From: JBAXPV01 sp037132075
GTDB lineage: Bacteria > Bacteroidota > Bacteroidia > Bacteroidales > CAIXZF01
Reading direction: 5' to 3'
Assembly: GCA_037132075.1 (NCBI GenBank)
Contig: JBAXPV010000022.1
Location: 1 to 64,000, forward strand
Length of the DNA stretch: 64,000 nucleotides
Each line of letters opens with the position of its first letter. The first letter of the stretch is position 1. The notes beneath the pieces are model-generated. The model was given only the letters and a program-made list of their open reading frames with translations. It was not told the origin of the DNA and did not search any database. The translations under genes and the position numbers were made by a program. Of the stretch, positions 8,637 through 15,859 are shown one piece after another.

Positions 8637-9395
8637 TTATCCAAATCTACCTGTGATATAATCTTCTGTTTGTTTCTTCTCTGGTTTTGTGAAAATATCA
8701 AGGGTTTTCCCCATTTCAATCAATTCTCCCAAATAGAAAAATGCCGTAAAATCGCTTACCCTGGCTGCTTGCTGCATATTATGGGTAACAATAATAATTG
8801 TATACATTTCTTTTAACTGGTGGATCAGCTCTTCAATTTTAGCTGTAGAGATTGGATCCAGGGCACTGGCGGGTTCATCCATCAGAATGATCTCCGGTTC
8901 TACCGCAAGGGTACGTGCAATACACAAACGCTGTTGCTGACCGCCTGATAATCCCAAAGCAGAATCTCCCAGGCGATCTTTAACTTCATTCCAGATCGCA
9001 GCTTTTTGTAATGAATTTACCACAATCTCTTCCAATGCAGTTTTGTCGCGCAGGCCATTGATCCTTGGCCCGTAAGCCACATTGTCAAAAATAGACTTGG
9101 CAAAAGGATTAGATTTCTGGAATACCATCCCGATCTTTTTCCTGAGGTTCACCACATCTACCTGTTTGTCGTAAATATTCAGACCATCAACAAGTACTTC
9201 TCCATTCATATGAAAGGAGGGGATAAGGTCGTTCATCCGATTCAGGGAACGCAAAAAAGTTGATTTTCCACATCCGGAAGGCCCGATAAAGGCAGTAACT
9301 TTAAAACCGGGAAGCGGAACACTTACATTATTGATGGCCATCTTCTCACCGTAGAAGATTGACAGGTTATTCGTTTGTATTTTAATATCTTTCAT
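8637..9395 (-). CDS. pstB: Phosphate ABC transporter ATP-binding protein PstB
   Basis: PstB is the ATPase that powers high-affinity phosphate import. It shows Walker A GPSGCGKST, a Q-loop at GMVFQKSNPF, the signature LSGGQQQRL, Walker B IILMDEPASALD and the switch His in VTHNMQQ. I start it at the ATG ending at 9395 (MKDIKIQTNN). The upstream TTG alternative at 9416 directly abuts the pstA stop and adds seven residues that do not look like PstB. An AGGA lies five bases before the chosen ATG. Length is 252 residues, normal for PstB. Confidence 0.96.
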   Translation of the reverse strand: MKDIKIQTNNLSIFYGEKMAINNVSVPLPGFKVTAFIGPSGCGKSTFLRSLNRMNDLIPSFHMNGEVLVDGLNIYDKQVDVVNLRKKIGMVFQKSNPFAKSIFDNVAYGPRINGLRDKTALEEIVVNSLQKAAIWNEVKDRLGDSALGLSGGQQQRLCIARTLAVEPEIILMDEPASALDPISTAKIEELIHQLKEMYTIIIVTHNMQQAARVSDFTAFFYLGELIEMGKTLDIFTKPEKKQTEDYITGRFG

Positions 9396-9416
9396 GCAGA
9401 TCCTGTATAGGGTCAA

Positions 9417-10316
9417 TTAACGGGTTTGTCTCCTTCTGATACGAGAACGAAGGATTACAGCGATAAAGTTCAGGGAAAATGTCAAAAGTAACAAAACCAA
9501 AGTCGTTGCATACTGAATAGGTAAAGTCTGGTCAACATTGGCAGATTGGGTGCTCATCACGTAAACATGATATCCCAGCGACATAAACTGGTCGTGTAAG
9601 GAAGTTGGCAGTGTAGCTAAATAATAAGCAGCACCGGTAAATAGTATAGGCGCTACTTCTCCCGCACCCCTGGCAACGGCAAGAATGGCACCTGTCAATA
9701 TTCCCTGGATAGAGCCTGGTAAAACTACTTTAAGGATCGTCTGCCATTTGGTTGCCCCCAGGGCCAGGCTGGCTTCACGGTCCTCACGCGGAATTGTTTT
9801 CATGGCTTCTTCAACAGAAACAATGACAACTGGTAAAGTAAGTAACGACATAGTAAGGCTGGCCCACAGGATGTTTGGCTGACCCCATACCACTTTGCCT
9901 CCCAACAGATATTCGTCCACGCTGCCCCCAATGAATTTGATAAAAAATCCCAAACCAAATAAGCCAAAGATAATAGAAGGGACCATCGCCAGTGTTCGAA
10001 CTGCAAATCGTATCGTCTTGGCAATAATAGAGGATTCACTGGCATATTCCGATAAATATATTGCCGTGATGGTCCCAAAGGGAACCGCAGCAATCGACAT
10101 CAGCAGTACCAATAATGCGGTGCCATAAATGGCAGGAAAAATTCCGCCTTTTGTCATTCCGTCTTTAGGGAATGATGTGAGGAATTCCCAGCTGATTGTA
10201 TCTTTACCGCCAATGATAATAACAACCATTAAAAATACAATGGTAGCCAGGATCAGGATTACGCTGAATCCGGTAATGCCTATCGCAAGTCTGTCTTTTA
10301 TCTCCCGGCTTTTCAT
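9417..10316 (-). CDS. pstA: Phosphate ABC transporter permease PstA
   Basis: This is one of the two inner-membrane permease subunits of the Pst importer. The 299-residue protein has an N-terminal membrane helix, then a periplasmic loop and the BPD-type transport domain. The EAA loop contacting PstB is EDREASLALGATKWQT. Its start codon overlaps the pstC stop in an ATGA arrangement, pointing to translational coupling and equal dosage of PstC and PstA. Confidence 0.95.
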   Translation of the reverse strand: MKSREIKDRLAIGITGFSVILILATIVFLMVVIIIGGKDTISWEFLTSFPKDGMTKGGIFPAIYGTALLVLLMSIAAVPFGTITAIYLSEYASESSIIAKTIRFAVRTLAMVPSIIFGLFGLGFFIKFIGGSVDEYLLGGKVVWGQPNILWASLTMSLLTLPVVIVSVEEAMKTIPREDREASLALGATKWQTILKVVLPGSIQGILTGAILAVARGAGEVAPILFTGAAYYLATLPTSLHDQFMSLGYHVYVMSTQSANVDQTLPIQYATTLVLLLLTFSLNFIAVILRSRIRRRQTR

Positions 10317-11581
10317 TTTCCTTGTATACGATTCATGAGTTTGCCCTTAACATAAAACTCAGCGATGGAGTTAATGGCAAAGGTGAAAAGAAATAGGAGT
10401 GATCCTAATAGAAATAAAATGGAGTAATGGGTATCCCCAAAGACCACTTCGGCCATCTCGGCACCAATAGTTGCAGAAATTGTCCTTACAGAATCAAATG
10501 GATTGGCCGAAATTAAAGCTGCATTACCGGTCGCCATCAGCGCAATCATAGTTTCCCCAAAGATCCTGCCAATTCCTAAGAGGACTGCGGCAAAAATACC
10601 GGGTGTTGCCGCTGGTAAAACTACATTATAAGCTGTTTGCCACTTGGTAGCACTCAAGGCAAGGCTCGCTTCACGATAACTGGCTGGAATTGCATTCAGC
10701 GCATCTTCAGTAATGGTATAAATTATCGGAATTGCAGCAAGTGCAAGGGCAACGCCACCCACAAAAGAATTCAAACGACTGCTGTAACCCAGTACATCCT
10801 GAAAGAAAGTTGCCATCACCATCAAGGCGAAAAAACCAATGACCACCGATGGAAATCCGGCCAAAAGCTCAATGGCAGGTTTGATGCTTTCCCTTGCCCA
10901 TTTTGGGGCAAAAGTCGATGAGTATAATGCTGCCAAAATTGCAATTGGCGCCGCAATTAGGATTGAAATTATGGTAAGTTTAAAAGTCCCAAGGAGTAAG
11001 GGAAGCAAACCGTATCTCGGATGTTCTGAAACAGGAAGCCAATCTTTACTCCCCAGGCTTTTTAAAGCAGTTCTATTGTCATTTTGAGCATTCAGGCTTG
11101 CTTCACTTTCCGATACACCTAATGTTGGTCTTTCGTCAGTAGGCTTTGAGGTGTCTTTGGTATCACCGTATGTTTCTTGTTTTGATGGTGCAGCAGCTAC
11201 ATCGCCGTAGGTCTCTTGTTTTGCCGGGGCTGCAGGTTCAGAGCCATAGGTCTCTTGTTTTGCTGGGGCTCCAGGTTCAGAGCCATAGGTTTCTTGTTTT
11301 GCCGGAGCAGATGACTCACTTCCGTAGGTTTCCTGTGAATTGGAAGGTTTTGAAATTTCTGTCTTTGGCGCTGCATCGGGTTTGAAATTGAAGGCTCCAA
11401 GAGATTCTTTGAAGACAAAGAAAAAAATAAGAACGATTACAGTAATCGACAAGAAGGCAACAGAAGAAATGATTTTCTCCGCCAGATATTCAGACCAGCG
11501 AAATTTCTTCTTCAGAGATTCTCTTGTGAAAACGTATGAAGCCTGGCGGATCTCTTTTAAATGCTGTTTCTTTTTTCCCAT
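10313..11581 (-). CDS. pstC: Phosphate ABC transporter permease PstC with a 13-residue tandem-repeat insert
   Basis: This is the second Pst permease. I start it at MGKKKQHLKE (11581); thirteen upstream residues are in frame but hydrophobic and atypical. After a basic cytoplasmic N-terminus and one membrane helix comes a region of roughly 115 residues before the transport domain, which begins near GLLPLLLGTFKLT. That region contains 13-residue repeats with the core QETYG(S/D)-x6-K, four full copies and one partial. The transport domain itself is normal, with the EAA loop ASYREASLALSATKWQT. The product is about 422 residues, longer than the usual 300 or so because of the insert, which should face the periplasm. 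Confidence 0.92.
   Translation of the reverse strand: MGKKKQHLKEIRQASYVFTRESLKKKFRWSEYLAEKIISSVAFLSITVIVLIFFFVFKESLGAFNFKPDAAPKTEISKPSNSQETYGSESSAPAKQETYGSEPGAPAKQETYGSEPAAPAKQETYGDVAAAPSKQETYGDTKDTSKPTDERPTLGVSESEASLNAQNDNRTALKSLGSKDWLPVSEHPRYGLLPLLLGTFKLTIISILIAAPIAILAALYSSTFAPKWARESIKPAIELLAGFPSVVIGFFALMVMATFFQDVLGYSSRLNSFVGGVALALAAIPIIYTITEDALNAIPASYREASLALSATKWQTAYNVVLPAATPGIFAAVLLGIGRIFGETMIALMATGNAALISANPFDSVRTISATIGAEMAEVVFGDTHYSILFLLGSLLFLFTFAINSIAEFYVKGKLMNRIQGK
11162..11335 (-). repeat. 39-bp coding tandem repeats inside pstC
   Basis: Four complete copies and one partial copy of a 39-bp unit each encode QETYG followed by eight residues rich in Ser, Ala, Pro and Glu and ending in Lys (for example QETYGSEPGAPAK). 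The unit length is a multiple of three, so copy-number change keeps the frame. The copies differ mainly in the middle of the unit. Confidence 0.9.
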
Positions 11582-11608
11582 CTTGAATGGTAAATATATT
11601 AAATTAAG

Positions 11609-11637
11609 AAAAGGCAGCAAAAATTCCTGCTGCCTTT
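11609..11637 (-). terminator. Hairpin between pstS and pstC (attenuator candidate)
   Basis: On the minus strand a 9-bp perfect stem (AAGGCAGCA with TGCTGCCTT) encloses an 8-base loop and is followed by TTCTTAATTT. It sits 22 bp after the pstS stop and before pstC. The U-tract is weak, so partial termination or protection of the pstS mRNA 3' end is more likely than full termination. Either would keep binding protein in excess over permease. Confidence 0.5.
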
Positions 11638-11659
11638 CTAACCAAAAGTAACCTACAAA

Positions 11660-12487
11660 TTACTTTACTGGGAAATAGCCAATATCAGTAACCAGCTTTT
11701 GTCCTTCCGGGCTGAGAATCCAGTCAATATAGGATTTCATTGCGCCTGTCGGACGATTCCTTACATACATATAAAGGTAGCGGGTTATCGGATAAACATT
11801 AGTTTTAATATTGTCAGCTGTGGGTAAATAAGCAGTGCCCTTGTCATCTTTTTTTACCATACAATGTTTGACACCAGCGGCATAAGCTGCGCCACCATAG
11901 CCAATACCAAATTTGTCCTTTTTAACAGCGTTAACAACAGCTGCAGTTCCCGGTAAGGTCTGGCAACTGGCAGCATAATCTGCTTTTACTACATTATCTT
12001 TAAAGAAAACATAAGTCCCGGAGCTGTTTTCACGACCATATAATGTGATTTCATGGTCAGGACCACCAATATCTTTCCAGTTTTTAGTTTTTCCTGTGAA
12101 AATAGCGCTGAGTTGTTTGATACTTAACTCTTTAACAGGATTTGTTTCATTCAGAAAAACGGTGATGCCGTCCTTGGCACAGGCGATCTCAACACCCAGG
12201 GTATTGTAACGCTCTTTGAGTTTGTCCATTTCCGATTGTTTCATCGGGCGACTGGAATTAGCAATGTCTGTGGATCCATTGATCAAGGCTGAAATTCCAA
12301 CACCTGACCCACCTCCGGTAACCTGGATAGAGGCATTCGGATTCTTTTGCATATACACTTCTGCCCACTTTTGAGCAAGAATTACCATAGTGTCAGAACC
12401 TTTTACAGTGATTTTGTCAGCTGACATGAAAGCAAAACCTACAAATCCAATCAGCGCAATCGTTGCAATAAAAATTATTTTTTTCAT
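11660..12487 (-). CDS. pstS: Phosphate-binding protein PstS
   Basis: PstS captures periplasmic phosphate and delivers it to PstCA. I start at MKKIIFIATIAL (12487), which gives a clean signal peptide; nine further in-frame upstream residues (MTTTTNKKI) are unlikely to be used. The PBP-like domain shows the phosphate-contacting loops GSDTM, GGGSGVG and NSSR, and the RENSSGTY segment. At 275 residues it is of the short Bacteroidetes type. There is no lipobox Cys, so it should be soluble in the periplasm. It follows the porin gene by 30 bp. Confidence 0.95.
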   Translation of the reverse strand: MKKIIFIATIALIGFVGFAFMSADKITVKGSDTMVILAQKWAEVYMQKNPNASIQVTGGGSGVGISALINGSTDIANSSRPMKQSEMDKLKERYNTLGVEIACAKDGITVFLNETNPVKELSIKQLSAIFTGKTKNWKDIGGPDHEITLYGRENSSGTYVFFKDNVVKADYAASCQTLPGTAAVVNAVKKDKFGIGYGGAAYAAGVKHCMVKKDDKGTAYLPTADNIKTNVYPITRYLYMYVRNRPTGAMKSYIDWILSPEGQKLVTDIGYFPVK

Positions 12488-12517
12488 TATTTTTTTGTTT
12501 GTCGTTGTTGTCAAAAA

Positions 12518-14023
12518 TTAAAATTTGGCTTGAATTCTTAAAGTGATGGTGTTTTGCTTAAAAACTTTGCTGTAATCCAGAGTTCCTGGTACACCATTGA
12601 TTGTATAAGAATCAACAACCTTTCCCTGTAGTGACTTCTCATTCATAGGCATATCATACTGAAGCGTTACGCGAATGTTATCGTCAAAGTAATACTGCCA
12701 GGCCAAAGCCAATGTTCCATATGCAAGGTCACTCTTTCCACTTTTTGAAGAGAAATTGGTTGTGGTTTTAGTAACGGTTTTGTTGATCAGAACCTGTGAA
12801 CCATTAACGGATGTAACAGTAGCGGTTGTGCTTGTTGAGCCATTACTGGGATCTGTATAAGCAAGCACGCCTGCATCTTTTCCTTTGACTTCTGAATTGG
12901 GATCGTAATAATCATACCTGGCAACAAACTGGTTTTTCTTTCCTACGTTTTTGATTAAATATACATAGTAACCACTGAATTTGTTGACAAAGTTTGGAGA
13001 AATCGTTGTTGTAGCGGTATTGGTGGTTGTGTTGGTTAAAGTGTCATTCTTAAGAACTGATGCGAATGAGGATGTGCTTACCGGTCCTAATTTGTAACCA
13101 GAGTTTGCATTTTGGCCAAAGAGGTATTCTCCTTTGATTGCCATTCCGCCTAAAATATCAGCAAAGAATTGGAATTCAACACCAACCCAGCTGCGTTTTA
13201 CATTATCTCCAAGTTTAGCAGCATCCAGTGTCTTGTAATCACCATGCAGCGTGGCCGTGGTGTTGGCTCTTAAACCGCCAAAATACCCATGTGCTCCAAA
13301 ATCCAATCCGCCTAAACCTTGTAATTTCAGGGAGTAAGTTGCTCTTACCATCAGGTCTTTAAAATTGTCAATGTCTTTATTTACGGTTGCAACAGCTGTC
13401 CCGGTATTGTCTTTATAAGAGATGGCATCATTGCCATTAAATAAGGCTGCCTGAACTTTTAAAGGAATACCTGTTGGGCGAAATTCCAATTTAGCTCCAA
13501 TGGCGCGTTCCCCAGGATAACAAGCAAGGATAACCCTGGAACGTTCCAGAACTTCACGTTGACTGGAAGAATATTCAACTTCATAATTTGGACGATTAAA
13601 TTGTCCCATTGTCAGGGCAAACTGCTTGGTCCAACGGTCATTCATGACAACATAAGCATCTTTCAATGCAAAATTTCCTGGGGATAAATCCGGTTGTAAG
13701 ACAAATACAACACCTTGTGCAGCTTCATAAGTAAATTTAATCCTTGCCCTGCGAATCGAGAAATAGCTTGAAGGATATAAAGAAGGATTCTCAGATTTGA
13801 AAACCTGGGCCTGAACATAACCGGATACTTTAATTTTGTTGAGTTTTGCAAGGTCACTTTCATTCGTGAGAACTCTTTCGTTCAGACCAGTAGCCTGGTC
13901 GTTGAGTGTCGAAACTTTTTCTTTCAGCGTGTCTGTCACTTGTTGCGCAGATACTGTAAAGAAGGAAACAGTGAACATGGCTGCGATGCCAAACTTCATC
14001 AATAAGAGGAATGCTTTTTTCAT
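12518..14023 (-). CDS. Outer-membrane phosphate-type porin (OprP/OprO-like)
   Basis: This is a 501-residue outer-membrane beta-barrel. A signal peptide (cleavage after VSAQ) is followed by a short coiled coil (about residues 30-62), then VSGYVQAQVF and many alternating strands, ending in an aromatic residue (LRIQAKF) as barrels do. The pattern fits the phosphate-selective porin O/P family. Position as the first gene before pstSCAB-phoU, behind a Pho box, makes phosphate passage across the outer membrane the likely role. Selectivity cannot be judged from sequence alone. Confidence 0.85.
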   Translation of the reverse strand: MKKAFLLLMKFGIAAMFTVSFFTVSAQQVTDTLKEKVSTLNDQATGLNERVLTNESDLAKLNKIKVSGYVQAQVFKSENPSLYPSSYFSIRRARIKFTYEAAQGVVFVLQPDLSPGNFALKDAYVVMNDRWTKQFALTMGQFNRPNYEVEYSSSQREVLERSRVILACYPGERAIGAKLEFRPTGIPLKVQAALFNGNDAISYKDNTGTAVATVNKDIDNFKDLMVRATYSLKLQGLGGLDFGAHGYFGGLRANTTATLHGDYKTLDAAKLGDNVKRSWVGVEFQFFADILGGMAIKGEYLFGQNANSGYKLGPVSTSSFASVLKNDTLTNTTTNTATTTISPNFVNKFSGYYVYLIKNVGKKNQFVARYDYYDPNSEVKGKDAGVLAYTDPSNGSTSTTATVTSVNGSQVLINKTVTKTTTNFSSKSGKSDLAYGTLALAWQYYFDDNIRVTLQYDMPMNEKSLQGKVVDSYTINGVPGTLDYSKVFKQNTITLRIQAKF

Positions 14024-14052
14024 GGGGTTTGTTTTGTGTTTTTTGTTTGCCG

Positions 14053-14060
14053 CAAAATTA
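14053..14060 (-). promoter_or_regulatory. -7 element for the porin-pst operon
   Basis: On the minus strand this reads TAATTTTG, an exact TAnnTTTG match, 30 bp before the porin start codon. No TTG is present at -33. Instead the Pho box begins 16 bp upstream, the arrangement expected of an activator-dependent promoter. Confidence 0.65.
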
Positions 14061-14076
14061 GAGCCTCCATAAGTAA

Positions 14077-14120
14077 TGCAGGTTAGGATAAGCTTAAGTT
14101 AATATTAAGTTTATGTTAAG
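14077..14120 (-). promoter_or_regulatory. Pho box upstream of porin-pst operon
   Basis: Four consecutive 11-bp units on the minus strand begin CTTAAC, CTTAAT, CTTAAG and CCTAAC, with TTA or its variant at exactly 11-bp spacing. Direct repeats with 11-bp period and a TTAACA-like core are the known form of PhoP/PhoB operators. The last unit ends 16 bp before the -7 element, so a bound regulator would replace the -33 contact. The box starts 8 bp beyond the DUF4403 stop codon. Confidence 0.75.
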
Positions 14121-14127
14121 ATCGTTT

Positions 14128-15549
14128 TCAAGGACGAATACTGAGATTCAACTTCCCGTTAATTCCAACCAGAAGATGGATAGATTCCTTCCGGATTCCA
14201 ATATCCAGGATGTCAAGATCTTTTAAGCGGGCATTGAGCAAAACACCTTCTGCTAATTGATAATCTTTCATGTTTGATTCAGTCAATGCCTTGGCTTCTT
14301 TCAATTCATCTGCAATGGGGAAAGCTAAATTCTGACTCACCATATTGATGAGCGTGCTCTTAAAAAGCCAGGAAGCTGATTTGACGATAAATTGCTTGGT
14401 ACTCACGTGATAATCGAGACCGCTCAGCTCGATAGCCTGTTTGGTGGCATTATATACAGGTGTCCCTTCCAGGTAAAGTTCTCCCTGGTAGCTACCGGTC
14501 AGGATTAGGTAAATAACAAGTTTTTCTCCTTCCCCGTATAAACTGATGTGATTGATCGTTACGCTTCGTTTTCCTTCAGTAAAGGTTTTTCCCTGAAGAT
14601 ATCCCGTGGCAAGCTCGTTGGCTTTGACAAAAGGGAGCTCAGTCCACAGATTGACCTGAAAATCAGAAGGAATCTGATTTTGAATGGTCAGCTTAGGTAA
14701 GGGTAATATGGGACCTTTGTCAGGAGGAGCTCCGACAAATGCTTGCGTTGTAGATTTTATCGAGATCGTGTGGATCAGTTTTCCATTTTTTCCGCTGATC
14801 GGTGTCGTCAAAATTCCCTGAGGGATGATTTTTACCCAAAGATTATAGGTGTCATTCACTTTCCTGGGCTCCTGAAGTGCATTCCATGAGTCAAGCATAT
14901 AGGAGCGGAGGTTTACATTATCCATGAAGCCTTTGTCGATGGCAGTGGTAAGTTTCGTCTGGTTTGCCTTCAGGATCAGGTTTGCAATATAGGTAATCGG
15001 GACATCGATCGGTCCAATTTTAAGCACTGGCGTGCTAATCCAGTCAAACCCATCAGAAACAGTATTTGTATTGAGGCTCCAGTCGGAGTTTAAAGTGATC
15101 GTCGATTTGAATTTCAAAGAGATCGCAGCATTCATCTCACGAAAGTCACCTACTTCAAAGCCGAACTTGCTAATCTTCCATCCCGCTTTAATCCATAATT
15201 TTAAGGGAACCGTATAAGAAAGCACGTTGTTATTCAGCGAAATCTTAATATTCTCCTGCTTCCAGGCCTTTACCATGAGATTGTCACCACCATTATTATC
15301 CAGGCTCGTATCTGCATAAACAAGCCCGCTGATCTGCTTATTAAGCATCTTTTCCAGGTCTGCCACCGGCGTTTCAATCGGAATGGTGATATAGGAAGGA
15401 GAAAGGCTATCGTTGAGTTTGAGATAATGCTCGACAGGTTTTTGGATTTTAGCGCTTCGGCATGACGAAAACACCAAGGAAATCAATAACAGTCCTGAAA
15501 TCAGGAATATAGGTCTTTTGCAGTTTAAAAAAAGTGCGTTTGTAATCAT
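14128..15549 (-). CDS. DUF4403 family lipoprotein
   Basis: This is a 473-residue lipoprotein if started at MITNALFLNC (15549). That start gives a signal sequence with lipobox VFSSC, and the alternative start at 15603 adds 18 residues ahead of the signal. The mature part looks like DUF4403, a Bacteroidetes envelope family with repeated beta-rich segments (ISLKFKSTITLNSDW, YLEGTPVYNATKQAIEL). The function is unknown. It probably resides in the outer membrane facing the periplasm. It shares no operon with the porin, since the Pho box lies between them. Confidence 0.7.
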   Translation of the reverse strand: MITNALFLNCKRPIFLISGLLLISLVFSSCRSAKIQKPVEHYLKLNDSLSPSYITIPIETPVADLEKMLNKQISGLVYADTSLDNNGGDNLMVKAWKQENIKISLNNNVLSYTVPLKLWIKAGWKISKFGFEVGDFREMNAAISLKFKSTITLNSDWSLNTNTVSDGFDWISTPVLKIGPIDVPITYIANLILKANQTKLTTAIDKGFMDNVNLRSYMLDSWNALQEPRKVNDTYNLWVKIIPQGILTTPISGKNGKLIHTISIKSTTQAFVGAPPDKGPILPLPKLTIQNQIPSDFQVNLWTELPFVKANELATGYLQGKTFTEGKRSVTINHISLYGEGEKLVIYLILTGSYQGELYLEGTPVYNATKQAIELSGLDYHVSTKQFIVKSASWLFKSTLINMVSQNLAFPIADELKEAKALTESNMKDYQLAEGVLLNARLKDLDILDIGIRKESIHLLVGINGKLNLSIRP

Positions 15550-15609
15550 TGTTATAAATGTAATACTTTTTGGATCTTGGATAGAAGTATTAAACCGCTT
15601 CAATACACC

Positions 15610-15639
15610 TTGCTTTCTAAAAGAAAATGTTTACTTTTG
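15610..15639 (+). promoter_or_regulatory. Promoter of tRNA-Cys (TTG-N19-TAnnTTTG)
   Basis: TTG at 15610-15612, 19 bp, then TACTTTTG at 15632-15639 match the Bacteroidetes housekeeping promoter (TTG at -33, TAnnTTTG at -7) in sequence and spacing. The tRNA begins 11 bp after the -7 box. This is the best complete housekeeping promoter in the window. Confidence 0.75.
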
Positions 15640-15649
15640 CACCCGAATT

Positions 15650-15720
15650 GGTCCTGTGGCCGAGTGGTTAGGCAGCGGTCTGCAAAACCGTCTACAGCGG
15701 TTCGAATCCGCTCGGGACCT
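15650..15720 (+). tRNA. tRNA-Cys (GCA)
   Basis: The full cloverleaf can be drawn. The acceptor stem is GGTCCTG with CGGGACC (one G-T pair) and the D-stem GCC/GGC. The anticodon stem GCGGT/ACCGT carries loop CTGCAAA with anticodon GCA. The T-stem is AGCGG/CCGCT with loop TTCGAAT. The discriminator base is T, as expected for cysteine. The CCA tail is not encoded. It has its own promoter and terminator. Confidence 0.95.
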
Positions 15721-15727
15721 CAAAATT

Positions 15728-15767
15728 AACCCCTATCGCAATTGATTATCATTGCTTTAGGGGTTTT
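15728..15767 (+). terminator. Terminator after tRNA-Cys
   Basis: An 8-bp stem AACCCCTA/TAGGGGTT contains an inner stem GCAAT/ATTGC and is followed by TTCC. It lies 7 bp after the tRNA end, as expected of a factor-independent terminator for a single tRNA transcript. Confidence 0.65.
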
Positions 15768-15859
15768 CCTTTGGTGAATTATGCGGCATTCAAATCAAAT
15801 ATGTATCTTTCAGAATGTTTACAGGATGTCTTTTTAACTGAGATGCTAATACATATTAT

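Noticed and set aside
11146..11418. CRISPR-like periodicity
   Set aside because: The 39-bp repeats are coding, tandem without spacers, and inside pstC.
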